From Micromonospora sp. AMSO31t (GTDB taxonomy: Bacteria; Actinomycetota; Actinomycetes; Mycobacteriales; Micromonosporaceae), in contig NZ_WBKT01000057.1 of NCBI RefSeq assembly GCF_008868175.1, forward strand, positions 1-33,178: a stretch of DNA of 33,178 nucleotides, written 5' to 3'. The translations under genes and the position numbers were made by a program. The notes under the pieces are model-generated. The model was not told the DNA's origin and ran no database searches. It was given only the letters and a program-made list of their open reading frames with translations. Within the stretch, counting starts at the first letter, position 1; each line of letters begins with the position of its first letter. Positions 23,800 through 30,222 of this stretch are shown piece by piece.

Positions 23800-23991
23800 T
23801 CAGTCCTCGTCGGCCGGGCCGGGGCGATTCTTGGCAATCCATGCTCGGACGGCCTTGCCATCCCAGACGCGGCCCATCTTCAAGGTTGCAAGGGGGTCAG
23901 GGAACCCCTTGCGGCCTACGATGATCGTGGCGCGCTGCTTGCTGATGCCGCCAAGCAAGTCACGGATCTCATCCAGCCCAAGCAACTCCAC
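23800..23991 (-). CDS. AlpA/excisionase-like small DNA-binding protein
   Basis: A 63-residue protein with a MerR/AlpA-type winged helix: ELLGLDEIRDLLG, then ISKQRATIIVGRKGFPDP, and RVWDGKAVRAWIAKNRP, the usual layout of AlpA or Xis-like proteins. Such proteins control excision of integrative elements and phages, but many chromosomal copies are orphan regulators. Third codon positions are clearly less GC-rich than in neighbouring genes (many AAG, TTG, CTT, GAT, AAT codons), suggesting acquired DNA. GTG 23991 has a TACCTT -10 box exactly 6 nt upstream (24003-23998), so a leaderless message is likely. No integrase or attachment site is visible. Confidence 0.72.
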   Translation of the reverse strand: MELLGLDEIRDLLGGISKQRATIIVGRKGFPDPLATLKMGRVWDGKAVRAWIAKNRPGPADED

Positions 23992-24003
23992 AAGCCGAAG
24001 GTA
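23992..24003 (-). promoter_or_regulatory. -10 box for a leaderless transcript of the AlpA-like gene
   Basis: On the minus strand TACCTT (24003-23998) is followed by six bases and the GTG start codon at 23991. Confidence 0.45.
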
Positions 24004-24092
24004 TGGCCCAAGAGTATTGCTCCACGCCCTACCGGGTCAGACAACTCCTATAGGGGTTGCCCTCGTACATCCCGTCATGGTCCGATGGGTTG

Positions 24093-24311
24093 GTGACGGA
24101 CCATGGACCTGTTCTGCCTGTCTGGACGTGTGCGGGGTGCGGATCGCCCTGGCCCTGTCCGACGCGCCGCCGTGAACTGCTCGCCGAGTACGACCGCGCT
24201 CCGGTGTCCCTGTCCATCTACATGGCTTCGCACCTGGTCTCGGCGACACAGGACATGGGCTGGGCTCCCGCCGGCGCTCTGCACCGCAGGTTCCTCGGCT
24301 GGCTGCCGTGA
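24093..24311 (+). CDS. Small cysteine-containing protein of a mini-operon
   Basis: About 72 residues if GTG 24093 is the start; a TTG at 24057 would add 12 residues. It has a WTCAGCGSPWPCPTRRRELLAEY segment with CxxC plus a third Cys, which may bind a metal. A helical part (VSLSIYMASHLVSATQDM) follows, and the end is LHRRFLGWL. I recall similar short proteins as common in Micromonosporaceae, where they are often mislabelled 'flavin reductase'; the function is unknown. A TATAGG -10-like box lies at 24049-24054. The stop overlaps the next start (GTGA), and the gene is divergent from the AlpA-like gene. Confidence 0.62.
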   Translation: MTDHGPVLPVWTCAGCGSPWPCPTRRRELLAEYDRAPVSLSIYMASHLVSATQDMGWAPAGALHRRFLGWLP

Positions 24312-24481
24312 GCGTGCTCAAGCCCGGTGACGAGAAGTTCCACTACTCCGACAACTCGCACCGGTGGATACCGCCGGACCCCGACTTCCCTCAGGAGGTG
24401 TGGGACGAGATGGTCCGGCAGCACAAGGACAAGCACCTCCGGCCACCAGCCCGACCACGCATCGCGCGCCGTTCGATCTGA
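24308..24481 (+). CDS. 57-residue hypothetical protein coupled to the preceding gene
   Basis: A 57-codon gene starting with GTG 24308, overlapping the preceding TGA (GTGA). The translation starts VSVLKPGDEKFHYSDNSH, continues with RWIPPDPDFPQEVWDEMVRQHKDKH and ends in a basic RPRIARRSI tail. Composition is that of a real soluble mini-protein (Trp, Tyr, His and Asp-rich), not of a random frame, and its codons resemble those of the gene before it. The family is unknown. It is followed by a strong stem-loop (24482-24521). Confidence 0.6.
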   Translation: MSVLKPGDEKFHYSDNSHRWIPPDPDFPQEVWDEMVRQHKDKHLRPPARPRIARRSI

Positions 24482-24521
24482 CAACGACCCCGATGCCCGT
24501 GGTGGGTGCCGGGGGTCGTTG
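24482..24521. terminator. 10-bp stem-loop terminator after the mini-operon
   Basis: CAACGACCCC (24482-24491) pairs perfectly with GGGGTCGTTG (24512-24521), with a 20-nt loop that can pair further (CCC with GGG). It starts directly after the 24481 stop and faces the converging TrkA-N gene. Confidence 0.65.
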
Positions 24522-24589
24522 GTCGAGGCGCTTCAGGTCGTCCCATGGGCCGCCGGGGCGAGTGTCGTCGTGAAAGTCGTCCTGGAGGC

Positions 24590-26374
24590 TCACTCGTCCG
24601 CGTGGCGAGGGGTGGGCGCGCCCGCCGGGGCGGGTGGCGGCACCGGGGTGGTCTCCCGGAGCAGGGCGGTCAGCCCGGCCCGCCGGGCCACCACGGTCAG
24701 CCGGTCGCCCGCATGGATCACCATGCGCGGGTCGGTGGACCACTCCGTCTTCTGCCCGGCCGGGGTGTACGCCAGCAGGCGCACCTCGCCGGGGCGGGCC
24801 ACCGCGGCGAGCGGCCGCCCGTCGAGCGGGGAGCCGGCCACCACCGGCACCTCGGTGACCAGCAGCGCGTGCCGGTCGACCGGGATGGTGGCGATCACGG
24901 CGCGGTCCAGCATGGCCGCCGCGAACGCCGGAGCGGCCAGGTAGGACACGCTGCGGGAGATGCCGATCCCGAACGCCTGCTGGATCCGTTCGGCGAAGTC
25001 GCCGTCGAAGAGGCGCAGCACCACCCGCAGGTCGGGGTCGAGGGAGCGGGCGTTCAGGGCGGCGCGGAGGTTGATGCCGTCGTCGGTGGAGACCACCACG
25101 AGCGCCTGGCTCGTGTCGACGGAGGCGGCGCGCAGGGTCTCCTCCTGGCCCGCGTCGCCGACGATCAGCGGCACGCCGAGCCGGTGCGCCAGCGGGGCGC
25201 CCCGCGCGTCCGGGTTCTTGTCGATGGCCACCACCTCGACCCCGAAGTCGTGCAGTTGGGCCATCACCCGGGTGCCGATGTTGCCGAGCCCGACGACCAC
25301 CACGTGCCCGGAGCGGTCGGGCTGGACCCGGCCGGCGTGCAGGGCGAGCCGGGCGTTGACGATGCCGTCGACCACGGCGGCCGTGATCAGCGGGATCAGC
25401 GCCAGCCCGGCCAGGTTGAGCACCACCTGCATGATCTGGGCGGCGAGCGCCTTGTTGACGTCCGGGTCCTGCCCGCTGAGGGTGGTGACCAGCGTCAGGT
25501 AGAGCGCCTCGGACCACGTCACGTCGGCCGCCCGGGCGTTGAGCCAGCCGAGCACGGCGATCACCGCCAGCAGCACCAGCACGGCCAGGCCGATCTTGCG
25601 GGTGGCGAAGCTGCGGAGCGCGCGGAGCAGCACCGCGACCGGCTGCCGCCGACGGCGGGCCCGGACCAGCCGGCGGGCGGCCAGCTCGGTGCCGGGCGGC
25701 CGGCCGGTCGCCTCGGCCAGCACCACGTCGGCGGAGGCCTCGTCGGCGGGCAGCACCCGGACCAGCTCCGGATCGGTGGTGACGGCCAGCCCGCTGACCA
25801 CGTCCTGCGGGCGTACGTCGGCGCGGCGGGCCACGTAGAGGGTGCGGCCGGCGTGCCGGAAGTGGGTGGGGGCCAGCTCGCCGAGGGCGGCGGCCACGAA
25901 GGCCGGTGCGGAGATCGACGCGTCGGAGAGCACCGCCGAGTCGGGGAAAAGCTGCCGCACGCCGTTGGCCAGGCTCGTGTTGAACATCCGGACCACCAGG
26001 CGCAGCCGGGGCTCGACCTCCTGGGCGCAGAGCGCGGCGTGCATGTTGCCCACGTCGTCCTGGTGCAGCAGGGCCAGCCCGTCCGCTCCGGCCAGGCCGG
26101 CCCGGCGGAAGGTGGCCTCGTCGAGCCGGTCGGCCCGGACGACCTGGACGCCCGGGAGGTCCCGCCCGTCCGGCCCCTCGGTGCGGCGGCGCTCGGGCAC
26201 GACCAGCGTCACCCGGACCCGGCCGGCGGGCGGGTCGGTGGCGAGCAGGGACCGGACCACCCAGTAGGCCAACGGGTCCGAGCCGCAGACCACGTAGTGC
26301 GGACGGGCGTCGCCGTTCATCTTGAGCCGCCATCCGGTCGCCCGGCGCGCGCGGTCGCGGAGGGGCTCGGCCAT
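24590..26374 (-). CDS. TrkA-N/RCK potassium channel-like protein with non-canonical pore
   Basis: A 594-residue membrane protein. An N-terminal Rossmann RCK-like domain (~24-200: HYVVCGSDPLAYWVVRSLL) precedes two TM helices (~257-280, KIGLAVLVLLAVIAVLGWL; and VVLNLAGLALIPLITAAVV) flanking a pore-loop-like segment (SEALYLTLVTTLSGQDPDV). A second RCK domain follows (HVVVVGLGNIGTRVMAQL, GxGxxG intact; DKNPDARG) and then a TrkA-C-like end. The layout matches CASTOR/POLLUX-like or RCK ion channels, but the TVGYG filter is absent and TLSGQD stands there. The ion specificity is therefore unclear. ATG 26374 has TACGAT exactly 6 nt upstream (leaderless). Confidence 0.82.
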   Translation of the reverse strand: MAEPLRDRARRATGWRLKMNGDARPHYVVCGSDPLAYWVVRSLLATDPPAGRVRVTLVVPERRRTEGPDGRDLPGVQVVRADRLDEATFRRAGLAGADGLALLHQDDVGNMHAALCAQEVEPRLRLVVRMFNTSLANGVRQLFPDSAVLSDASISAPAFVAAALGELAPTHFRHAGRTLYVARRADVRPQDVVSGLAVTTDPELVRVLPADEASADVVLAEATGRPPGTELAARRLVRARRRRQPVAVLLRALRSFATRKIGLAVLVLLAVIAVLGWLNARAADVTWSEALYLTLVTTLSGQDPDVNKALAAQIMQVVLNLAGLALIPLITAAVVDGIVNARLALHAGRVQPDRSGHVVVVGLGNIGTRVMAQLHDFGVEVVAIDKNPDARGAPLAHRLGVPLIVGDAGQEETLRAASVDTSQALVVVSTDDGINLRAALNARSLDPDLRVVLRLFDGDFAERIQQAFGIGISRSVSYLAAPAFAAAMLDRAVIATIPVDRHALLVTEVPVVAGSPLDGRPLAAVARPGEVRLLAYTPAGQKTEWSTDPRMVIHAGDRLTVVARRAGLTALLRETTPVPPPAPAGAPTPRHADE

Positions 26375-26386
26375 GCCCGGATCGTA
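26375..26386 (-). promoter_or_regulatory. -10 box for a leaderless transcript of the TrkA-N gene
   Basis: On the minus strand TACGAT (26386-26381), then six bases, then the ATG at 26374; there is no ribosome site between the two. Confidence 0.5.
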
Positions 26387-26461
26387 GTCAGTCGCTCGCA
26401 GCGCGCGCAGCCCCCTCGATCATGAACGCATGGGGCCCGCCAGTACGGGTAGAGCAGCGGC

Positions 26462-26953
26462 ATGCAGACGTTCCTGCCGTATCCGGACTTCCTGGCCAGC
26501 GCCCGGACGCTGGACCAGAAGCGGCTGGGCAAGCAGCGGGTGGAGACCATCCAGGTGCTGCGCGGGCTGACCCGGCCGGACTACGGCTGGCGCAACCACC
26601 CGGCGGTGAAGATGTGGGCCGGCTACGAGGAGGCGCTGACCCGGTACGGCCTGGACATGTGCGCCGTGTGGTGCGAGCCGGGACGGGCGGACACCTGCGC
26701 GGCCACCATGGCCACCGACCTGGCCTCCGCCTGCGGCATCGCGCTCATCCGCACCCAGGCGGAGCTGGCCGACGCCGGCGAGCTGCCGCCCTGGCTGGGC
26801 CGGGACGACCTGCACCTCAGCCACCGGTCGTCGCTGCTGCGCAAGGACCCGGCGCACTACGGCCCGCAGTTCGGCGACGTCCCGCCCGACCTGGAGTACG
26901 TCTGGCCGGCGTCGGACCGGCCGCGCCGCTGTCTGCTGCCGCCGGCGGCGTGA
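26462..26953 (+). CDS. MSMEG_6728 family protein (pyrimidine-dimer glycosylase-related)
   Basis: A 163-residue protein starting MQTFLPYPDFLASARTLDQKRLGKQRVE, the hallmark of the MSMEG_6728 family, which is related to the pyrimidine-dimer excision (endonuclease V-like) domain. It continues with WRNHPAVKMWAGYEEAL and ends with DLEYVWPASD. A DNA repair role is suggested by family relation only. A TAGAGC box at 26450-26455 stands 6 nt before the ATG, so a leaderless start is possible, though the last base of the box is not T. It is divergent from the TrkA-N gene. Confidence 0.82.
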   Translation: MQTFLPYPDFLASARTLDQKRLGKQRVETIQVLRGLTRPDYGWRNHPAVKMWAGYEEALTRYGLDMCAVWCEPGRADTCAATMATDLASACGIALIRTQAELADAGELPPWLGRDDLHLSHRSSLLRKDPAHYGPQFGDVPPDLEYVWPASDRPRRCLLPPAA

Positions 26954-26991
26954 GCCGGCAGACTGGGGCTCCCGTCGGGTCGGAGGTGCGC

Positions 26992-28521
26992 GTGGCACTG
27001 TCGCGAGTGGTCGGCCGGCTCATCGGCGTACGCCGGCACCTGGTGGACCCCGGCGGCGGTGGCGCGCCGCGCGTGCCGCGACCGGTGCGGGCCGTGGTGG
27101 TCGGCGGTGGCATCGCCGGCATGTCGGCGGCCGTGGTGCTGGCCGAGCGCGGTGTCGAGGTGACCGTGCTGGAGGCCGCGCCGCACCTGGGCGGCCGGCT
27201 CGGCGCCTGGCCGGAGGAGTTGCCGGACGGCGTCCAGCGCAACGAGCACGGCTTCCACGCCTTCTTCCGGCAGTACTGGAACTGGCGGAACATCCTGCGC
27301 CGCGCCGACCCCACGCTGGGTTTCCTCAAGCCGGTGCCCGGCTACCCGATCCTCTCCGCGCGGTGGCCGGACGAGGAGTTCGGGCGGCTGCCGCCCGCGC
27401 CGCCGGCCAACCTGCTCGCCCTGCTGCTGCGCAGCCCGAGCCTGCGCCTGGCCGACCTGCGGGCCATGGACCGGGACGCGGCGCTGCCGCTGCTGGCCTA
27501 CGACCCGGAGCGCACCTACGCCGAGTTCGACACCTGGACCGCCGACGACCTGCTCACCTCGCTGCGGCTGCCGGACCGGGCCCGGGCCATGCTCTTCGAG
27601 GTCTTCTCGCACTCGTTCTTCAACCACGAGGCGGAGATGTCGGCCGCCGAGATGATCGCCCAGTTCCACTTCTACCTGCTCGGCAACCCGGAGGGGCTGG
27701 CCTTCGACTGCCCGGACCGGGACTACGCGACCGCGGTCTGGGAACCGCTCACCCGGCACGTCCAGCGGCACGGCGCCCGCGTGCGCACCGGCACGGCCGC
27801 CGCCCGGCTGGACCGGACGCCGGACGGCTGGCGGGCGACCACCGCCGGCGGCGACACCCACGAGGCCGGGCACGTGGTGCTGGCCGTCGACCCGCCCGCG
27901 CTCGCCGCGCTGGTCGCCGCCTCTCCCGGCCTGCTCGCGGCGGCGCCCACGCTGGTGGCGCGGATGCCCGCGTTCGGCCGGCCCGGTCCCCCGTACGCGG
28001 TGGCGCGCTACTGGCTGGACGGCGACGTGCGCCCGGACCGGGCGGTGTTCAGCGGCGTGTCCCGGCAGCCCACCCTGGACTCGGTGACCCTCTACCACCG
28101 GCTGGAGGACGAGCCCCGGCGTTGGGCTCGACGGACCGGCGGCTCGGTGGTCGAGCTGCACGCGTACGCCTGCGAGCCGAACGTGCCGGCCGGGGAGCTG
28201 GCCGAGCGGATGCGGGCGGAGCTGGCGGCGCTCTGGCCGGAGGCCGCCGGCCTGCGGGTGCGCGAGCTGCGTGCCCGGGTCGAGGCGCGGGCCCCCGCGT
28301 TCACCCCGGGCAGCCACGCGGACCGCCCGGGGGTACGCACCGACGCGGCCGGCCTCTACCTGGCCGGCGACGGGATCCGGACCGACTTCCCGAGCGCGCT
28401 GATGGAACGCTCCGCGGCCACCGGGATCGTGGCCGCCAACCACATCCTGCGGGCCGAGGGGGCGGCGGCCGAGCCGGTCCACTCGGTCCGCCCGCGTGGC
28501 CTGCTGGCCGGCCGGCGCTGA
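26992..28521 (+). CDS. FAD-dependent oxidoreductase, carotenoid desaturase (CrtU)-like
   Basis: A 509-residue flavoprotein of the amine oxidase/phytoene desaturase superfamily. After ~25 residues comes the dinucleotide-binding motif VVVGGGIAGMSAAVVLAERG with LEAAPHLGGRLG. It continues with NEHGFHAFFRQYWNWRNILRR, which is strongly reminiscent of isorenieratene synthase-type CrtU, and ends with the FAD-binding GLYLAGDGIRTDFPSALMERSAATG. The substrate is not certain: no other carotenoid gene is nearby, so it may act on another lipid. GTG 26992 has GGAGG five bases upstream. It lies 38 bp after the MSMEG_6728 gene on the same strand. Confidence 0.82.
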   Translation: MALSRVVGRLIGVRRHLVDPGGGGAPRVPRPVRAVVVGGGIAGMSAAVVLAERGVEVTVLEAAPHLGGRLGAWPEELPDGVQRNEHGFHAFFRQYWNWRNILRRADPTLGFLKPVPGYPILSARWPDEEFGRLPPAPPANLLALLLRSPSLRLADLRAMDRDAALPLLAYDPERTYAEFDTWTADDLLTSLRLPDRARAMLFEVFSHSFFNHEAEMSAAEMIAQFHFYLLGNPEGLAFDCPDRDYATAVWEPLTRHVQRHGARVRTGTAAARLDRTPDGWRATTAGGDTHEAGHVVLAVDPPALAALVAASPGLLAAAPTLVARMPAFGRPGPPYAVARYWLDGDVRPDRAVFSGVSRQPTLDSVTLYHRLEDEPRRWARRTGGSVVELHAYACEPNVPAGELAERMRAELAALWPEAAGLRVRELRARVEARAPAFTPGSHADRPGVRTDAAGLYLAGDGIRTDFPSALMERSAATGIVAANHILRAEGAAAEPVHSVRPRGLLAGRR

Positions 28522-28543
28522 TCCGGCGGCGGATCGAAATGCG

Positions 28544-28573
28544 TTGCCCGCCTCTCCGGCGTGGATCTACCGT
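28544..28573 (+). promoter_or_regulatory. Promoter of the HNH leader transcript
   Basis: TTGCCC (28544-28549) and TACCGT (28568-28573) are 18 bp apart in the gap after the flavoprotein gene. A start near 28580 would give a leader RNA that contains the 29-residue reading frame and the terminator. Confidence 0.4.
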
Positions 28574-28610
28574 GAGCGCGCAAGGTCAACCACCGCTGCG
28601 GGAGCCGTCG

Positions 28611-28700
28611 ATGTCGCTGCGACACGCCACCACGATGCCGTCGTGGCTGCTCGGCGACGGCTGCCGGGCCGAAGGTCCCCCGGCCGGACCGCCCGACTGA
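28611..28700 (+). CDS. 29-residue leader peptide candidate upstream of the HNH gene
   Basis: An ATG at 28611 with GGGAG six bases upstream opens a 29-codon frame (starts MSLRHATTMPSWLLGDGC, ends GPPAGPPD) closing with TGA at 28698-28700. The last codons encode Pro-Pro-Asp directly before the stop; PPD is a known ribosome-slowing motif. It lies between a plausible promoter and a strong terminator, ahead of the HNH endonuclease. It could be a regulatory leader peptide, a small protein in its own right, or chance; conservation would decide. Confidence 0.45.
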   Translation: MSLRHATTMPSWLLGDGCRAEGPPAGPPD

Positions 28701-28723
28701 CGCGCCCGCGCGTCCACGTCGTC

Positions 28724-28756
28724 GCCGCCCGTCCGCCAGGGACCGGGCGGCTTTTT
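28724..28756 (+). terminator. Intrinsic terminator/attenuator upstream of the HNH gene
   Basis: GCCGCCCGTCC (28724-28734), loop GCCAG, then GGACCGGGCGGC (28740-28751) with one bulged C, followed directly by TTTTT (28752-28756). This is the only GC stem plus U-tract that I see in the window. It ends 34 bp before the HNH start codon, so it either ends a short transcript or attenuates the HNH gene. Confidence 0.75.
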
Positions 28757-28790
28757 GCTGCCGTACCACCGATCGTGAAGGGAGAGCCCG

Positions 28791-29231
28791 GTGGACGCCG
28801 TCCTCGTCATCAACGCCGACCTCGGCCCGCTGCACCGGGTCACCGTCCAGCACGCGATCCGGATGCTCTGCCGGCGGGTCGCCGAGATCCACGAGGCCGA
28901 GCCGGACCAGGTGATCGGCGTCTTCCCGATGCCGCGGGTGGTTCGCCTCGTCCGGTACGTGGTGACCCGCTGGCGGTTCAGCGCCGGCCCGGCCTGGTCC
29001 CGGGGCGGGGTGCTGCGCCGCGACGGCGGGCGGTGCGCCTACTGCGACGGCCCGGCCAGCACGATCGACCACATCCTGCCCCGCTCGCGCGGTGGCCGGA
29101 ACACCTGGGGGAACACCACCGCCGCCTGCTACGGGTGCAACCAGCGCAAGGGCGACCGGACCCCGGCCGAGGCGGGCATGCCGCTGCGGCGGGAGCCGGT
29201 GACGCCGAGCTGGGCCTCGCTGGCGCGGTGA
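28791..29231 (+). CDS. HNH endonuclease
   Basis: A 146-residue HNH nuclease of the common actinobacterial type. The N-terminal part is VLVINADLGPLHRVTVQHAI (equivalent of 'VLNATYEPL'), then FPMPRVVRLVRYV. The HNH motif is complete: CAYC (82, 85), the DH pair (93-94) in STIDHILPRSRGG, the N of WGNT (108) and CYGCNQRKGD (113-121). It probably binds Zn through the cysteines and cuts DNA. GTG 28791 has GGGAGAG upstream. The biological role of these stand-alone HNH proteins is unknown. It is preceded by a terminator and a possible leader peptide. Confidence 0.9.
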   Translation: MDAVLVINADLGPLHRVTVQHAIRMLCRRVAEIHEAEPDQVIGVFPMPRVVRLVRYVVTRWRFSAGPAWSRGGVLRRDGGRCAYCDGPASTIDHILPRSRGGRNTWGNTTAACYGCNQRKGDRTPAEAGMPLRREPVTPSWASLAR

Positions 29232-29236
29232 CGGAC

Positions 29237-29295
29237 GGCCGGCGGGCACAGGGGGTCGCGTCGGAGGCACGCCTCCGGCGCGGCGCCCGCCGGCC
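29237..29295. terminator. Large inverted repeat between convergent HNH and crotonase genes
   Basis: GGCCGGCGGGC (29237-29247) and GCCCGCCGGCC (29285-29295) are perfectly complementary. Inside lies a second hairpin, CGGAGGC (29262-29268) with GCCTCCG (29271-29277). It is probably a bidirectional terminator in the 117-bp convergent gap. Confidence 0.55.
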
Positions 29296-29348
29296 CCGGC
29301 CGTCGTAGGGTGTGACGCCCGTTCGTCCCGACGGTGACGGCGTGACGC

Positions 29349-30116
29349 TCAGCCGGCGGCCGGTGGGGTCCAGCCGAAGCGCGGCGGACGGCGCCCGGTG
29401 ACCGCGGCGATCCCCTCGCGGGCCTCGCCGCTCTCCCGCACCTGCCCGTGCCACCAGGCGATGCGGTCGTCGTCGGCGCGCCCGTCGACGATCTCCTTGG
29501 CCGCCGCCACGGTGAGCCGGGAACGCTCGGCGATGGTGGCGGTCAGCGCCGCCACCCGCGCCGCGAGCCCGTCCGCCGGCAGCACCTCGTCGACCAGCCC
29601 GATCCGCAGCGCCCGCTCGGCGTCGACCAGCTCGCTCGTGAACAGCAGGTGCTTGGCCGCGGACGGCCCGACCAGGCCGGCCAGCCGCCGGGTGGTCGGC
29701 GCGGGATAGACCAGACCCAACCGCGCCGGGGGTACGCCGAACCGGGCGTCCGCCGCGGCGAGGCGCAGGTCGCAGGCGACGGCGAGCTGGCAGCCGCCGC
29801 CGACGCAGGCACCCTCGATCGCCGCCACGGTGGGCCGGCCGAACGCGGCCAGCCGCTCCTCGGCGGCCACCGCGATGCTGCCGTCACCCGCCTCCAGCAG
29901 CTCGTCCAGGTCGCCCAGGTCCGCGCCGGCGCAGAAGGTGCCGTCCGCCCCGGTGAGCACCAGCACGCGCACCGCCGGGTCGGCCTCCAGGCCGTCGAGC
30001 AGCACCGGGAGCTGCCGCCACATGGCCGGCGTCAGGGCGTTGCGGCGCGCCGGGTTCCGGATCACCACGGTGGCCACCGGTCCGCTCACCGTGACGGTCA
30101 GCTCCGCGTCCGACAT
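29349..30116 (-). CDS. Crotonase-fold (enoyl-CoA hydratase/isomerase) family protein lacking catalytic Glu pair
   Basis: A 255-residue crotonase. Family features are VVIRNPARRNALT, the CoA/oxyanion-hole segments GTFCAGADL and EGACVGGGCQLAVACDLRLA, and FGVPPARLGLVYP. Aligned on classical enoyl-CoA hydratase, the two catalytic glutamates (of GGGCEL and QPEI) fall on Gln110 and Pro130, with the normal spacing of 20. A simple hydratase reaction is therefore unlikely; another reaction type on a CoA thioester (isomerase, hydrolase, decarboxylase) is possible. ATG 30116 has GGGGGAGAG upstream. It is a single gene. Confidence 0.85.
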   Translation of the reverse strand: MSDAELTVTVSGPVATVVIRNPARRNALTPAMWRQLPVLLDGLEADPAVRVLVLTGADGTFCAGADLGDLDELLEAGDGSIAVAAEERLAAFGRPTVAAIEGACVGGGCQLAVACDLRLAAADARFGVPPARLGLVYPAPTTRRLAGLVGPSAAKHLLFTSELVDAERALRIGLVDEVLPADGLAARVAALTATIAERSRLTVAAAKEIVDGRADDDRIAWWHGQVRESGEAREGIAAVTGRRPPRFGWTPPAAG

Positions 30117-30222
30117 CTCTCCCCCTCGCGCCGCTGGTTCTCCGGCGACCGTAACGGGCGGGGCCCGGTGACCACCCGCGTGGGGTGGCCGCCGGGCCCC
30201 GGGGTCGGGCGGTCAGGTCAGG

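Noticed and set aside
23800..24521. Integrative element with att sites
   Set aside because: No integrase, no tRNA and no direct repeats flanking the AlpA-like gene could be found by eye, so no mobile element is annotated.
24506..26425. Long plus-strand frame opposite the TrkA-N gene
   Set aside because: No recognisable domain, and the composition (Gly/His/Arg/Asp/Val) is typical of antisense to GC-rich coding DNA; the minus-strand protein has clear RCK motifs.
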